Source: Methylocapsa sp964440215
GTDB taxonomy: Bacteria > Pseudomonadota > Alphaproteobacteria > Rhizobiales > Beijerinckiaceae
NCBI GenBank assembly: GCA_964440215.1
Contig: CAYTRB010000001.1
Location: 1-64,000 of the forward strand
DNA: 64,000 bases
Direction of reading: 5' to 3'
The notes below the pieces were generated by a model. That model was given only the letters and a program-made list of their open reading frames with translations, made no database searches and was not told the DNA's origin. Numbering within the stretch: the first letter of the stretch is position 1; the number at the start of each line of letters is the position of its first letter. A program made the position numbers and the translations under genes. Below are positions 1-8,051 of the stretch, one piece after another.

Positions 1-197
1 AGATTGAGAATCTTGGGAAAGGTCGCATAAATTGAATCAGAATCGCGATCCTGTGAAAGCCCGAGATGGATGCCGACAACACAGACCCCGATAACCAAGG
101 CAATAATGGCGGCCGTAAGGAGCGGAAAAAGAACGTTTCGTTTCTCGCCTTTAGGGAATCGAGACCGCCCCATCGCAAATGTGATATTTGAAGGCAT
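1..197 (-). CDS. Partial membrane-anchored protein (N-terminus only)
   Basis: An open minus-strand frame starts at the ATG at 197..195 and runs off the left edge of the window, so only about 65 residues are visible. After a basic stretch (MGRSRFPKGEKRN) there is one clear hydrophobic helix (LTAAIIALVIGVCVVGIHLG), then a polar segment. This is the layout of a signal-anchor or of the first helix of a sensor-type protein. An in-frame stop (TAG, complement of 255..257) lies upstream, so the N-terminus is bounded. I do not recognise the family. It points away from the pilus genes and is probably unrelated to them. Confidence 0.45.
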   Translation of the reverse strand, partial: MPSNITFAMGRSRFPKGEKRNVLFPLLTAAIIALVIGVCVVGIHLGLSQDRDSDSIYATFPKILN

Positions 198-688
198 GAT
201 AATCCGTACCGCCCTGATGGTACCAAACCGAGAGACCAGCCCAAACCATAAAGCCTAATTAAAAATTGTGTGCAAGATCGGCGCGGTGATGAGTTACGCC
301 CATTTCTCACAAGGTTTAGGCATGCGCATTGGGACACATGCCCGTAGAAGCATGCCCATGGGTGTGCTTGTCTGAAAAAAAGGCGGCAAGTGGCAAGCAG
401 CAGACAGCAAGCCATGCTTTGCCGCCAGCAGCTCGGTAGCCCATTTGCGGGACTATCTTTTCAGGCTGGAGCACTCGGCTTTTCAGATGGCAAATCCATG
501 CTGTAACCGGGCGAATGTTAAGTGACAGATCAAATTGCAATCATTGCATTGACCAGCAATTTGCTTTCGCATGTTGAAATCCGGTTTCCGGGTCTGAACG
601 ATTCGTTCCAACGTTGCGTCCAAGACCGAAGAGTTCCCTGCACGCGCTTTATGCGGCGTGACGCGGACAGCATAGGCGAACCATCACC
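198..688. other. Intergenic region upstream of the pilus operon
   Basis: About 490 bases separate the truncated minus-strand gene from cpaB. I found no convincing gene, no Flp pilin-like frame and no prepilin peptidase here. The promoter of the cpa operon should lie in this stretch, but I cannot point to a clear -35/-10 pair. Confidence 0.4.
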
Positions 689-1387
689 ATGAAAGCAGCT
701 CGCATCGCGGTTCTTGGCGTTGCCGTGGTAGCCGGGCTCGGCGCCGCGTTCCTTGCCAGCGGCTCGAAACCGCCGCCGATCGCGCCGCCGCCACCGCCGC
801 CGCCCCAAGTATTGACGGACGACGTACTCGTCGCCGCCAAGGAACTGAACTTCGGCGCCGTCGTCGACGCGGCAGGCCTGCGCTGGGACGCCTGGCCAAA
901 ATACCATATTCCGGACGGTCTCATCCGCAAAAGCGTATCGCCGAATGGCGTCGAGGAACTGAAGGGCGCGGTTGTCCGCACCAATTTCTCGCCAGGTGAG
1001 CCCTTGCGGCGCGAGCACCTGAGCAAAGGTTTGGAATTCCTCGCCGCAGTCTTGCACCCAGGCAAGCGCGCGGTGGCGATCAATATTGACACGCAAGGTT
1101 CGAGCACGGCTGGCGGGTTTATTCTGCCTGATAACAGAGTCGACGTGGTCCACACTTTTTCACATGGCAATTCTTTTTTCAGCGAGGTCATTTTGTCCAA
1201 CATTCGCGTTCTCGCCATCGGTCAGTTGAATCAGGAGAAAAATGGGGAGCACGTCATAACAGGCGCCAGTGTTGCAACCTTGGAACTCACGCCTACTCAA
1301 GCCGAGACGGTAGTCCTAGCCCAGCGTACTGGCCAGCTCTCGCTGCTCTTGCGAGGCATGGCCGACGCAAAGGCAAAGGGTGAGTAG
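689..1387 (+). CDS. cpaB: Flp pilus assembly protein CpaB (RcpC)
   Basis: CpaB is a periplasmic component of the Tad/Flp pilus secretion machine, thought to act with the CpaC secretin. The 232-residue product has an N-terminal membrane helix (residues about 5-24), a proline-rich linker (about 28-39) and a SAF/RcpC-type domain. The segment VLVAAKELNFGAVVDAAGLRW at the start of that domain and the later LPDNRVDVVHTF are typical of the family. It is the first of seven cpa/tad genes in one direction. It is at the short end for CpaB, but no domain is obviously missing. Identification rests on sequence pattern plus position directly before cpaC. Confidence 0.88.
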   Translation: MKAARIAVLGVAVVAGLGAAFLASGSKPPPIAPPPPPPPQVLTDDVLVAAKELNFGAVVDAAGLRWDAWPKYHIPDGLIRKSVSPNGVEELKGAVVRTNFSPGEPLRREHLSKGLEFLAAVLHPGKRAVAINIDTQGSSTAGGFILPDNRVDVVHTFSHGNSFFSEVILSNIRVLAIGQLNQEKNGEHVITGASVATLELTPTQAETVVLAQRTGQLSLLLRGMADAKAKGE

Positions 1388-1529
1388 CCGCCAAGCCGTA
1401 GCAACGGGCTTATTGGGCCCGCAATGTCGCGGCCATCCAAGACGGGGTGCGTTGAGCGCGAGAATTCGCGTGAATGGTAGCGGCCGCAAGGACCATCGAA
1501 AGAGCATTCATGTTTGTGGAACGCCGCGG

Positions 1530-3011
1530 ATGAAACGCCTGATCCCAGTCCTGGCCGCGGCATTTGTGGCGAGCCTCGCGGTCCCGACAAGCTTTGGCGG
1601 AGCCTTCGCCCAGGAAAAAATGGAAGCCTACCGGTCTGGCAGCGTCACACCACAGCGGATTTCGCTGGGTGTTGGTAGATCCCGGACCATTGATCTGCCT
1701 CACGATGCGGCGCAAATTTTCGTCGCCAATCCAAAGGTGGCGAATGCGGTGGTGCGCTCTCCACGTAGGCTCTATGTCATCGGCACAGATCCCGGCCAGA
1801 CAAGCGTCTATGCCTTGGATGAGGATGGCCGTCAGATTGCGGCATTTGAGCTCAGCATCGGCCGCGACATCGGCGAGCTTCAGCAGATTCTGCACGCCGC
1901 GATGCCCGCCGCGGCGATCACCGCGCGGACCGTCAATGATACGATCATCCTGACCGGCGCGGTCGATTCTGCCGAAGAGGCGCAACGGGCCGGCGACATT
2001 GCCAAGGGATTTGTGCAGCGGCTCTATGGCGGTGTGGCTGCAGCCGCTTCGGGGCCGGGGACGAATGTGGATGGCTTGGTTGTCAATACGCTCACCATAC
2101 GCGGCCGCGATCAGGTGATGCTGAAAGTCACCATCGCGGAAATCGATCGCCAGATAGCCAAACAACTGGGCATCACCACAAGCTCGCTAACCGCCAATTG
2201 GGGCACCTTCACGCAATTTAATCCATTCGCCATCAATGGCGTGCTCGCGACGGCTGGCGGTGCCGGAAGCGGGTACACAGCGGCAGGCGGGACCACCACC
2301 GCGCTGACCGCGACCAATCCAAGCAACACTTTGAGCGCGACGTTGCAAGCTTTCGAACGGTATGGCGTTACGCGCATTCTCGCGGAGCCCACGGTGACCG
2401 CCGTATCGGGTGAAAATGCCAAGCTTACAGTCGGCGGCGAAATACCAATACCGGGTCCAACAACCTGTCAATCAGGTGGCTGCAGCGGCGGTGGCGCCAT
2501 CTTTCAGCCTTATGGCATCACTTTGCGATTCTCTCCTGTGGTGCTGGCCGAAGGCCGCATCATACTGCATCTTGCGACAGAAGTGACCGATTTGGATGAA
2601 TCAACCGCCGCGACGGTGGCTGGCACGCTCATCCCAGGTTTGCTTACCCGCAAGAACGAGACGAGCGTCGAGATCCCTTCAGGCGGTTCGATCGCCACCG
2701 CGGGTCTTCTTAGAACGACATCGCAACAAGCCATCAATGGTCTTCCGGGGCTCCTCGAGCTGCCGGTTCTTGGCGCACTGTTCCGTTCGCGCGATTACCA
2801 GAGGCAGGAGACCGAACTCATGATCATCGTCACGCCTTACATCGTCAAACCGGTAGGACCAAACGAGATCGCGAAACCGACCGATGGCTTCACGGACGCA
2901 ACCGATCCGCAAGCCTGGCTGCTTGGCCGCGTGAACCAGCTCTATGCCTCGCCGGGGAATTCGCAGGCCATCAAGGATTACAAGGGGCCGGTCGGCTTTA
3001 TCCAGGATTGA
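1530..3011 (+). CDS. cpaC: Outer-membrane secretin CpaC (RcpA) of the Tad pilus
   Basis: CpaC forms the outer-membrane channel through which the Flp pilus passes. I place the start at the ATG at 1530, not at an upstream GTG overlapping cpaB, because the protein then begins with a clean signal peptide (MKRLIPVLAAAFVASLAV, cleavage near AFAQ, residue 28). An N-terminal BON-like/pilus-assembly domain carries ISLGVGRSRTIDLPHDA. The C-terminal half is the secretin domain, with AVSGENAKLTVGGEIPIP and a terminal ELMIIVTPYIVKP. At 493 residues it is normal in length. About 140 non-coding bases separate it from cpaB; it is followed by cpaD after 35 bases. Confidence 0.93.
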   Translation: MKRLIPVLAAAFVASLAVPTSFGGAFAQEKMEAYRSGSVTPQRISLGVGRSRTIDLPHDAAQIFVANPKVANAVVRSPRRLYVIGTDPGQTSVYALDEDGRQIAAFELSIGRDIGELQQILHAAMPAAAITARTVNDTIILTGAVDSAEEAQRAGDIAKGFVQRLYGGVAAAASGPGTNVDGLVVNTLTIRGRDQVMLKVTIAEIDRQIAKQLGITTSSLTANWGTFTQFNPFAINGVLATAGGAGSGYTAAGGTTTALTATNPSNTLSATLQAFERYGVTRILAEPTVTAVSGENAKLTVGGEIPIPGPTTCQSGGCSGGGAIFQPYGITLRFSPVVLAEGRIILHLATEVTDLDESTAATVAGTLIPGLLTRKNETSVEIPSGGSIATAGLLRTTSQQAINGLPGLLELPVLGALFRSRDYQRQETELMIIVTPYIVKPVGPNEIAKPTDGFTDATDPQAWLLGRVNQLYASPGNSQAIKDYKGPVGFIQD

Positions 3012-3046
3012 TGTAAGGGCAACGCTATCGAGAAAGCGCAATAAAG

Positions 3047-3814
3047 ATGTCACTCATAATCCGCGCCGCGCGCCCCATCCAAAAATTGGCTTACCCGGCA
3101 TTTGCCTCTGCGCGAACTTTTTTGCGCTTATGTTTGCTGCTTCCGCTGGCCGGTTGCGGCGCGACGGAACGCATGGTCGAATCCTCGATTCCGCAGGACG
3201 ATTACCAGGTTCGTCACCCGATCGTGCTTGACGAGGAACCACGCACGCTGGAAATTCTTGTCGAGCCCGTGACGGGCGAGTTCGACCGCCATGCCGCGGC
3301 TCAGCTGCGAGAATTCGCCAACCTCTATCGCAAATTCGGCCGCGGACCGATCACCATCATGCCGCCGGCTTTCCCCGGGGCCACACCTTCCGTGGAGTCG
3401 GTCCGCACCGCGCTTTATAGCGCCGGAGCGCATACCCGTACGATCATAGCTCCCTATCCGGCCGGTGATAATCTTGCTGCGCCGGTACGGTTGAGCTTTC
3501 TCGGCCTCAAAGCCCGTGTCGCGGACCTGTGCGGCCAATGGCCAAGGGATCTAGCCTTAGGCAGCGGCCCCGTGGTGGACTGGAGCAACAAGCCGTACTG
3601 GAACTTCGGTTGCGCCTATCAAACCGCATTCGCCGCGCAGGTTGCCGATCCGCGCGATCTCGTGTCTCCGCAAGGGGAAACACCGGCGGACACCGCGATG
3701 CGCGTGCGTGGCATCGAAAGCCTTCGCAAGGGCCAGGACCCCGGCACGAATTGGAAATTCACCAACTCCTCGATCAGCACTGTCGGAGCCGACAGCCAAG
3801 GCGGAGCGAATTGA
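3047..3814 (+). CDS. cpaD: Pilus assembly lipoprotein CpaD
   Basis: CpaD is an outer-membrane lipoprotein that supports the CpaC secretin in alphaproteobacterial Tad systems. The 255-residue product has a hydrophobic leader ending in a lipobox (LLPLAGC, Cys near residue 37), so lipidation is expected. The body contains the family block with VRTALYSAGAH and, near the C-terminus, WNFGCAYQTAFAAQVADPRDL, a CpaD hallmark. Its stop codon overlaps the start of cpaE (TGATG at 3812-3816), which indicates translational coupling within one operon. Confidence 0.92.
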   Translation: MSLIIRAARPIQKLAYPAFASARTFLRLCLLLPLAGCGATERMVESSIPQDDYQVRHPIVLDEEPRTLEILVEPVTGEFDRHAAAQLREFANLYRKFGRGPITIMPPAFPGATPSVESVRTALYSAGAHTRTIIAPYPAGDNLAAPVRLSFLGLKARVADLCGQWPRDLALGSGPVVDWSNKPYWNFGCAYQTAFAAQVADPRDLVSPQGETPADTAMRVRGIESLRKGQDPGTNWKFTNSSISTVGADSQGGAN

Positions 3815-5082
3815 TGAAAGGGCCGGCCGGTTCGGAACACGCGCTTATCGCGCCGCTGCCCCGCATCTCCTTGCACGCTTTCTGCGAATCGGCGGAGACG
3901 GCGCGGATCATCGAGACGGCCGCCTCCGACCGCCGGATGGAAAGGGCGCATGTGAGCGTGCACATGGGTGGTCCACCCGCCGCTGTCGAAGCCTATCGCG
4001 ATGCCGCGACGCCAAATGTCATAGTGCTCGATACGGCCACTAATCGCGGTGACCTCGTCGAGCATCTCGAAGCGCTCGCAGAATTCTGCGATTCAGGAAC
4101 CAAGGTGGTCGTGGCCGGCCGAACCAACGACATCATCCTTTACCGCGAGCTTATGGCGCGGGGAATCAGTGAATATCTTGTCGCGCCCTTCAATGTCCTC
4201 GATTTCATCCGTGCCATATCGCATCTTTATGCGAGCGCGGGAGCAACGCCGGTCGGCAAGATCGTCGCTATAACAGGGGCCAAGGGTGGGACCGGCGCGT
4301 CTTCGATTGCGCACAACATCGCCTTCTCGATCGCCCGCGATCTTGATATCCAAACCATCGTCGCCGATATGGATCTGGGCTTCGGGACAGCGGGGCTCGA
4401 CTTCAATCAAGATCCGGCGCAGGGCATCGCCGAAGCTGTATTCGCTCCGGACCGGATCGACCAAAACCTTGTCGACCGGCTGTTGTCGAAATGCGGCGAA
4501 AAGCTGAGCCTTCTGGCGGCGCCCGCAACGCTCGACCGGATGTATGATTTTCACGAAACCGCTTTCGACTCGTTGATCGATATATTGCGCGCCACCACCC
4601 CCTGCGTCATCCTAGACATTCCGCATATTTGGACCGCATGGGCGCGGCGGGCGCTCATCAATGCCGATGAGATCGCAATTGTCGCATCACCCGATCTCGC
4701 CAATCTTCGCAACACCAAAAACATGCTCGATATGCTGCGCGCGGCGCGCGCGCATGATGGACATCCGAAACTTATTATGAATTTCGTGGGTATTTCGAAA
4801 CGGCCGGAAATCAGCGTCACGGATTTTGCCAAGGCGGTCGATCTTGTACCCGCGGGACTCATTCCATTCGAGCCCAAACTCTTTGGCACGGCTGCCAATA
4901 ATGGGCAGATGATTGCTGAAGTCGACTCCGGGGGTAAAATCGCCGGCACAATCAGGGATCTTGCGCGGAAAATGACCCACCGGAATGAGCCGCGTAAAAC
5001 GAAACGAAACCTTCTTGCTCCCTTGATGATGCGATTTAGCCGCAAGACGGCCTCCCGGGCCGAGCCAAGTGCCTCGCGCTGA
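3814..5082 (+). CDS. cpaE: Pilus assembly ATPase-like protein CpaE (TadZ)
   Basis: CpaE/TadZ is a ParA/MinD-like protein that localises the Tad machine to a cell pole. The start is the ATG at 3814, overlapping the cpaD stop. Residues about 15-140 form a receiver-like domain, followed by a ParA-type domain beginning KIVAITGAKGGTGASS (residues about 148-163). The P-loop reads GAKGGTGAS: the usual second lysine of KGGxGKT is replaced by Ala. This substitution is common in CpaE and suggests a divergent or weak ATPase. The protein is 422 residues with a basic C-terminal tail. Confidence 0.92.
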   Translation: MKGPAGSEHALIAPLPRISLHAFCESAETARIIETAASDRRMERAHVSVHMGGPPAAVEAYRDAATPNVIVLDTATNRGDLVEHLEALAEFCDSGTKVVVAGRTNDIILYRELMARGISEYLVAPFNVLDFIRAISHLYASAGATPVGKIVAITGAKGGTGASSIAHNIAFSIARDLDIQTIVADMDLGFGTAGLDFNQDPAQGIAEAVFAPDRIDQNLVDRLLSKCGEKLSLLAAPATLDRMYDFHETAFDSLIDILRATTPCVILDIPHIWTAWARRALINADEIAIVASPDLANLRNTKNMLDMLRAARAHDGHPKLIMNFVGISKRPEISVTDFAKAVDLVPAGLIPFEPKLFGTAANNGQMIAEVDSGGKIAGTIRDLARKMTHRNEPRKTKRNLLAPLMMRFSRKTASRAEPSASR

Positions 5083-5098
5083 ACCAGGACCTGGCATG

Positions 5099-5125
5099 AT
5101 CCCAAAACATGCGGACTTTTGGGAT
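5099..5125. repeat. Inverted repeat after cpaE (possible terminator or interspersed repeat)
   Basis: ATCCCAAAA (5099-5107) and TTTTGGGAT (5117-5125) form a perfect 9-bp inverted repeat around a 9-base loop, 16 bases after the cpaE stop. It is embedded in a GGCATGATCCC context that looks like a rhizobial intergenic repeat. It could attenuate transcription between cpaE and cpaF. Confidence 0.6.
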
Positions 5126-5185
5126 TATCCGCAAAGCCGTTCCCGGGCGGCCAATTGATGCGTGGTTGGGGGGAGGGGGCTGAGC

Positions 5186-5228
5186 GTTACCTTATCGAGC
5201 AGATGGATCCTCTGATCGATAAGGTAAC
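5186..5228. repeat. 43-nt near-perfect palindrome between cpaE and cpaF
   Basis: GTTACCTTATCGA (5186-5198) is perfectly inverted as TCGATAAGGTAAC (5216-5228). Inside these arms CAGA and TCTG also pair, leaving a 7-base centre. The right half plus downstream sequence (5205-5254) resembles 49070-49119, including an identical 15-mer, so this is a member of a dispersed repeat family. It lies in the 364-bp gap between cpaE and cpaF, which holds no gene I can support. Confidence 0.75.
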
Positions 5229-5367
5229 ACTTGGTCTCAAAGAGCAGGAGCATGTTAGCATCGAAAATGTCCGTCAACTTTTTGGGATGATGGTGTTGTG
5301 CGGGATGAGGAAAAGGGGAACCCGGTTTTCTGCCAGCATCGCGCTCTAAACTCTAAGAATAACTCAC

Positions 5368-5400
5368 GATGATTTTGAATAAATTCAATCTAAAATCATC
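5368..5400. repeat. AT-rich inverted repeat upstream of cpaF
   Basis: GATGATTTT (5368-5376) and AAAATCATC (5392-5400) form a perfect 9-bp inverted repeat with an AT-rich interior (GAATAAATTCAATCT), about 47 bases before the cpaF start. It resembles short dispersed palindromes seen in Hyphomicrobiales intergenic DNA. A role as an operator for cpaF cannot be excluded. Confidence 0.6.
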
Positions 5401-5446
5401 ATGATCTAGGGCGGCAATTTGGGCCGGTGTGCTGGTGAGGGGTGTT

Positions 5447-6886
5447 ATGTTCGGCAAGCGTTCACTCTCTGACGCCCGCGACAAGGGCGAAGCCGCAACG
5501 GCAAGGCTTGCCGTAGTGGCAAAACCAGCCGGCATGCCGGCTGTTCAGAATGCTCCGCCGGCGCCACAACCAGCCCCGGCTCCGGAGCCGCAGCGTTCTG
5601 ACGACTATTACATAACCAAAAGCATGATCTTCGGCGCTCTCATCGAGGCGATCGATCTATCTCAGTTGTCGCGCCTCGACGCGGAAAGCGCGCGCGAGGA
5701 AATTCGTGACATCGTCCATGAAATCGTCGCGATCAAGAACGTTGCCATGTCGATTGGCGAACAAGAAGATCTGATCGACGACATCTGTAACGATGTCCTC
5801 GGCTACGGACCTCTCGAACCTCTGCTTGGCCGCGACGACATCGCCGACATCATGGTGAATGGCGCGACCCGCACATTCATCGAGGTCGGGGGCAAGATTC
5901 AATTGACCAACGTTCGCTTTCGCGACAATTCGCAATTGATGAATATTTGTCAGCGCATCGTCAGCCAGGTCGGGCGCCGGGTCGACGAAGCGTCGCCAAT
6001 TTGCGACGCGCGGCTTACCGACGGCTCCCGCGTCAATGTGATCGCCCCGCCGCTCGCGATCGATGGGCCTGTTCTCACCATTCGCAAGTTTAGAAAGGAC
6101 AAGCTTACCCTTGATCAGCTGATCCGTTTCGGTGCCATTTCGCCGGAAGGCGGCGAGATACTCAAAATCATCGGACGAGTGCGTTGCAATGTCCTGATTT
6201 CCGGCGGGACGGGTTCCGGTAAAACCACGCTTCTCAACTGCATGACCAACTACATCGATCATGACGAGCGGGTGATCACCTGCGAAGACGCGGCTGAATT
6301 GCAATTGCAGCAGCCCCATGTCGTCCGGCTTGAAACGCGGCCGCCGAACCTCGAAGGAAGCGGCGCGATTACAATGCGCGATCTCGTTAAGAACTGTCTT
6401 CGCATGCGGCCCGAACGGATCATTGTCGGCGAGGTGCGCGGGCCGGAGGCATTCGATCTGCTGCAGGCGATGAACACCGGGCATGACGGCTCGATGGGCA
6501 CATTGCACGCCAACTCGCCGCGCGAAGCGCTGGGCCGGCTTGAGTCCATGATTACCATGGGTGGTTTCGCTCTCCCGAGCCGGACCATCCGGGAAATGAT
6601 CGTATCTTCCGTCGATGTCATCGTCCAGGCCGCAAGGCTTCGCGATGGGTCGCGCCGGATTACCCATATCAGTGAAGTTTTGGGTTTTGAAGGTGACGTC
6701 GTCACTATGCAGGATCTGATGGTCTATGAGGTCACGGGAGAGGATGCCTCCGGCCGCCTGATAGGCCGCCACCGCTCGACTGGAATAGGGCGGCCCCGCT
6801 TTTGGGAGCGGGCCCGCTATTATAACGAGGAGGCACGTTTGGCCAGGGCCCTCGATGCTTCCGAGTTTAAGGGCAATATCCTGTAG
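5447..6886 (+). CDS. cpaF: Tad pilus assembly ATPase CpaF (TadA)
   Basis: CpaF is the cytoplasmic hexameric secretion ATPase that powers Flp pilus assembly. The ATG at 5447 is preceded by a strong ribosome-binding site (GAGGGG, 5436-5441), which I prefer over a GTG 18 bases earlier. The 479-residue product has a proline/alanine-rich variable N-terminus, a type II/IV secretion ATPase core with Walker A GGTGSGKTT (residues about 253-261), an Asp box (VITCEDAAELQL), Walker B-like IIVGEVRGPEA and a His box (GSMGTLHANSPREAL). All catalytic motifs are intact. Confidence 0.96.
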   Translation: MFGKRSLSDARDKGEAATARLAVVAKPAGMPAVQNAPPAPQPAPAPEPQRSDDYYITKSMIFGALIEAIDLSQLSRLDAESAREEIRDIVHEIVAIKNVAMSIGEQEDLIDDICNDVLGYGPLEPLLGRDDIADIMVNGATRTFIEVGGKIQLTNVRFRDNSQLMNICQRIVSQVGRRVDEASPICDARLTDGSRVNVIAPPLAIDGPVLTIRKFRKDKLTLDQLIRFGAISPEGGEILKIIGRVRCNVLISGGTGSGKTTLLNCMTNYIDHDERVITCEDAAELQLQQPHVVRLETRPPNLEGSGAITMRDLVKNCLRMRPERIIVGEVRGPEAFDLLQAMNTGHDGSMGTLHANSPREALGRLESMITMGGFALPSRTIREMIVSSVDVIVQAARLRDGSRRITHISEVLGFEGDVVTMQDLMVYEVTGEDASGRLIGRHRSTGIGRPRFWERARYYNEEARLARALDASEFKGNIL

Positions 6887-6909
6887 TTGGAAAGAATGGC
6901 AGCTCTGAC

Positions 6910-7884
6910 ATGAACACGCATTTGTGGATCATCATGGGCCTTGCGATGGTCGCGGCCGGAGGCATCGTCCAAGTTTTCATCTCTCCCTATCTTTCTGGAG
7001 ACATAAAGGCTGAAAAGCGGCAGGCCGCGTTGCGGTCGACGGGACCAAAGAGAAACGCGGAAAATCAGGCCGACGCCGCGAGCCGCCGCAAGCAAATCAT
7101 GGACAGCCTCAAGGAGGTCGAGGCGCGTGGCAAACGAAAGCGGCAATCCCTGGATGTAAGGATCGCGCAGGCCGGGCTCTCGGGGAGCCGTAAATACTAT
7201 ATTATCGGTTCGATCGTCTCGGGTGTATTGGCTGGCGGCCTGATGTGTTTTGGTACGGCCAACCCGCTCATAATTCTGGCGGCCGCGGTTGTCGGAGGGT
7301 TCGGTATCCCGGCGTGGACCTTGAATTTCCTGCGCAAGCGCCGCTTGAAGAAATTCGTAGATGAATTTCCAAACGCGGTCGACATCATCACTCGGGGTGT
7401 CAAGGCTGGACTGCCGCTCGGCGATTGCCTGCGGATTATCGCCGCCGAAACGGCCGAGCCCGTCCGTGGCGAATTCCGCCAGATCGTCGAGGCGCAAACC
7501 ATGGGTCTTTCCACCGGCGAGGCTGTGGAACGGATCGTCGAACGTGTTCCTATCGCGGAGGCCAGCTTCTTCGCGATCGTTATCAACATTCAGCAAAAGG
7601 CCGGCGGTAATCTTGCCGAAGCCCTGGGCAATTTATCGTTGGTGTTGCGCGGCCGCAAAATGATGAAGGCGAAGATCCAGGCGATGTCGGGCGAGGCCAA
7701 AGCCTCCGCCTATATCATCGGCGCCATGCCTTTCATCGTGGCCATCATGGCCTATGTCACGAGTCCAAAATATATGGAACTCTTATGGACAACGCAGACT
7801 GGCGAACTGGTCTTGGGATGCTGCGCCGTGTGGATGGGAATTGGAATTTTCATCATGAAAAACATGATCAATTTCGACATTTAG
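6910..7884 (+). CDS. tadB: Tad pilus inner-membrane platform protein TadB
   Basis: TadB is one of two inner-membrane T2SSF-type platform proteins acted on by CpaF. The 324-residue product has an N-terminal membrane helix, a charged cytoplasmic stretch, a helix pair near residues 95-135, and the GspF domain with FPNAVDIITRGVKAGLPLGD and IVINIQQKAGGNLAEAL. C-terminal helices end the protein. It follows cpaF by 23 bases and belongs to the same operon. Confidence 0.93.
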   Translation: MNTHLWIIMGLAMVAAGGIVQVFISPYLSGDIKAEKRQAALRSTGPKRNAENQADAASRRKQIMDSLKEVEARGKRKRQSLDVRIAQAGLSGSRKYYIIGSIVSGVLAGGLMCFGTANPLIILAAAVVGGFGIPAWTLNFLRKRRLKKFVDEFPNAVDIITRGVKAGLPLGDCLRIIAAETAEPVRGEFRQIVEAQTMGLSTGEAVERIVERVPIAEASFFAIVINIQQKAGGNLAEALGNLSLVLRGRKMMKAKIQAMSGEAKASAYIIGAMPFIVAIMAYVTSPKYMELLWTTQTGELVLGCCAVWMGIGIFIMKNMINFDI

Positions 7885-7929
7885 AGCGTCATCCGGGAAG
7901 CGGCAAACTCTTTGGATAAGATCATGCGG
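7883..7929. repeat. Interspersed repeat in the tadB-tadC gap
   Basis: Starting at the tadB stop codon, the sequence runs AGAGCGTCATCCGG and ends GATAAGATCATGCGG. This matches the general layout (AGAGC...ATCCGG...GATCATGC) of intergenic palindromic repeats that I know from Hyphomicrobiales genomes. The family name is unknown to me and a genome-wide copy number cannot be derived from this window. Confidence 0.5.
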
Positions 7930-7953
7930 TAATGCCAAGCGAATGAGACCGTG

Positions 7954-7973
7954 AGCGATTCCTCTTGAAGCGA
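7954..7973 (+). repeat. 20-nt repeat copy 1 (mate at 24950-24969, inverted)
   Basis: AGCGATTCCTCTTGAAGCGA occurs here on the plus strand and again, exactly inverted, at 24950-24969. Both copies are intergenic. A 20-base exact match in two gene gaps of one 64-kb window is not expected by chance and marks a dispersed element. Confidence 0.7.
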
Positions 7974-8051
7974 TCCTGGCCGAGCGCGCGATCTCTACCA
8001 AATATTTCAAACTGTCGAATGACCACGCTAACACACAGATAGTCACGCCAA

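Noticed and set aside
70..258. 62-codon plus-strand frame at the left edge
   Set aside because: The minus strand of the same stretch encodes a convincing membrane-anchor N-terminus; the plus frame is probably its shadow.
1380..1529. 50-codon N-terminal extension of cpaC overlapping the cpaB end
   Set aside because: The extension is basic and unstructured and hides a perfect signal peptide that begins at 1530.
5119..5349. 76-codon frame in the cpaE-cpaF gap
   Set aside because: It runs through the palindromic repeat and has no protein-like features beyond that.
5657..6772. 371-codon minus-strand frame opposite cpaF
   Set aside because: cpaF is fully intact on the plus strand; the antisense frame is Arg/His/Asp-rich with no domain.
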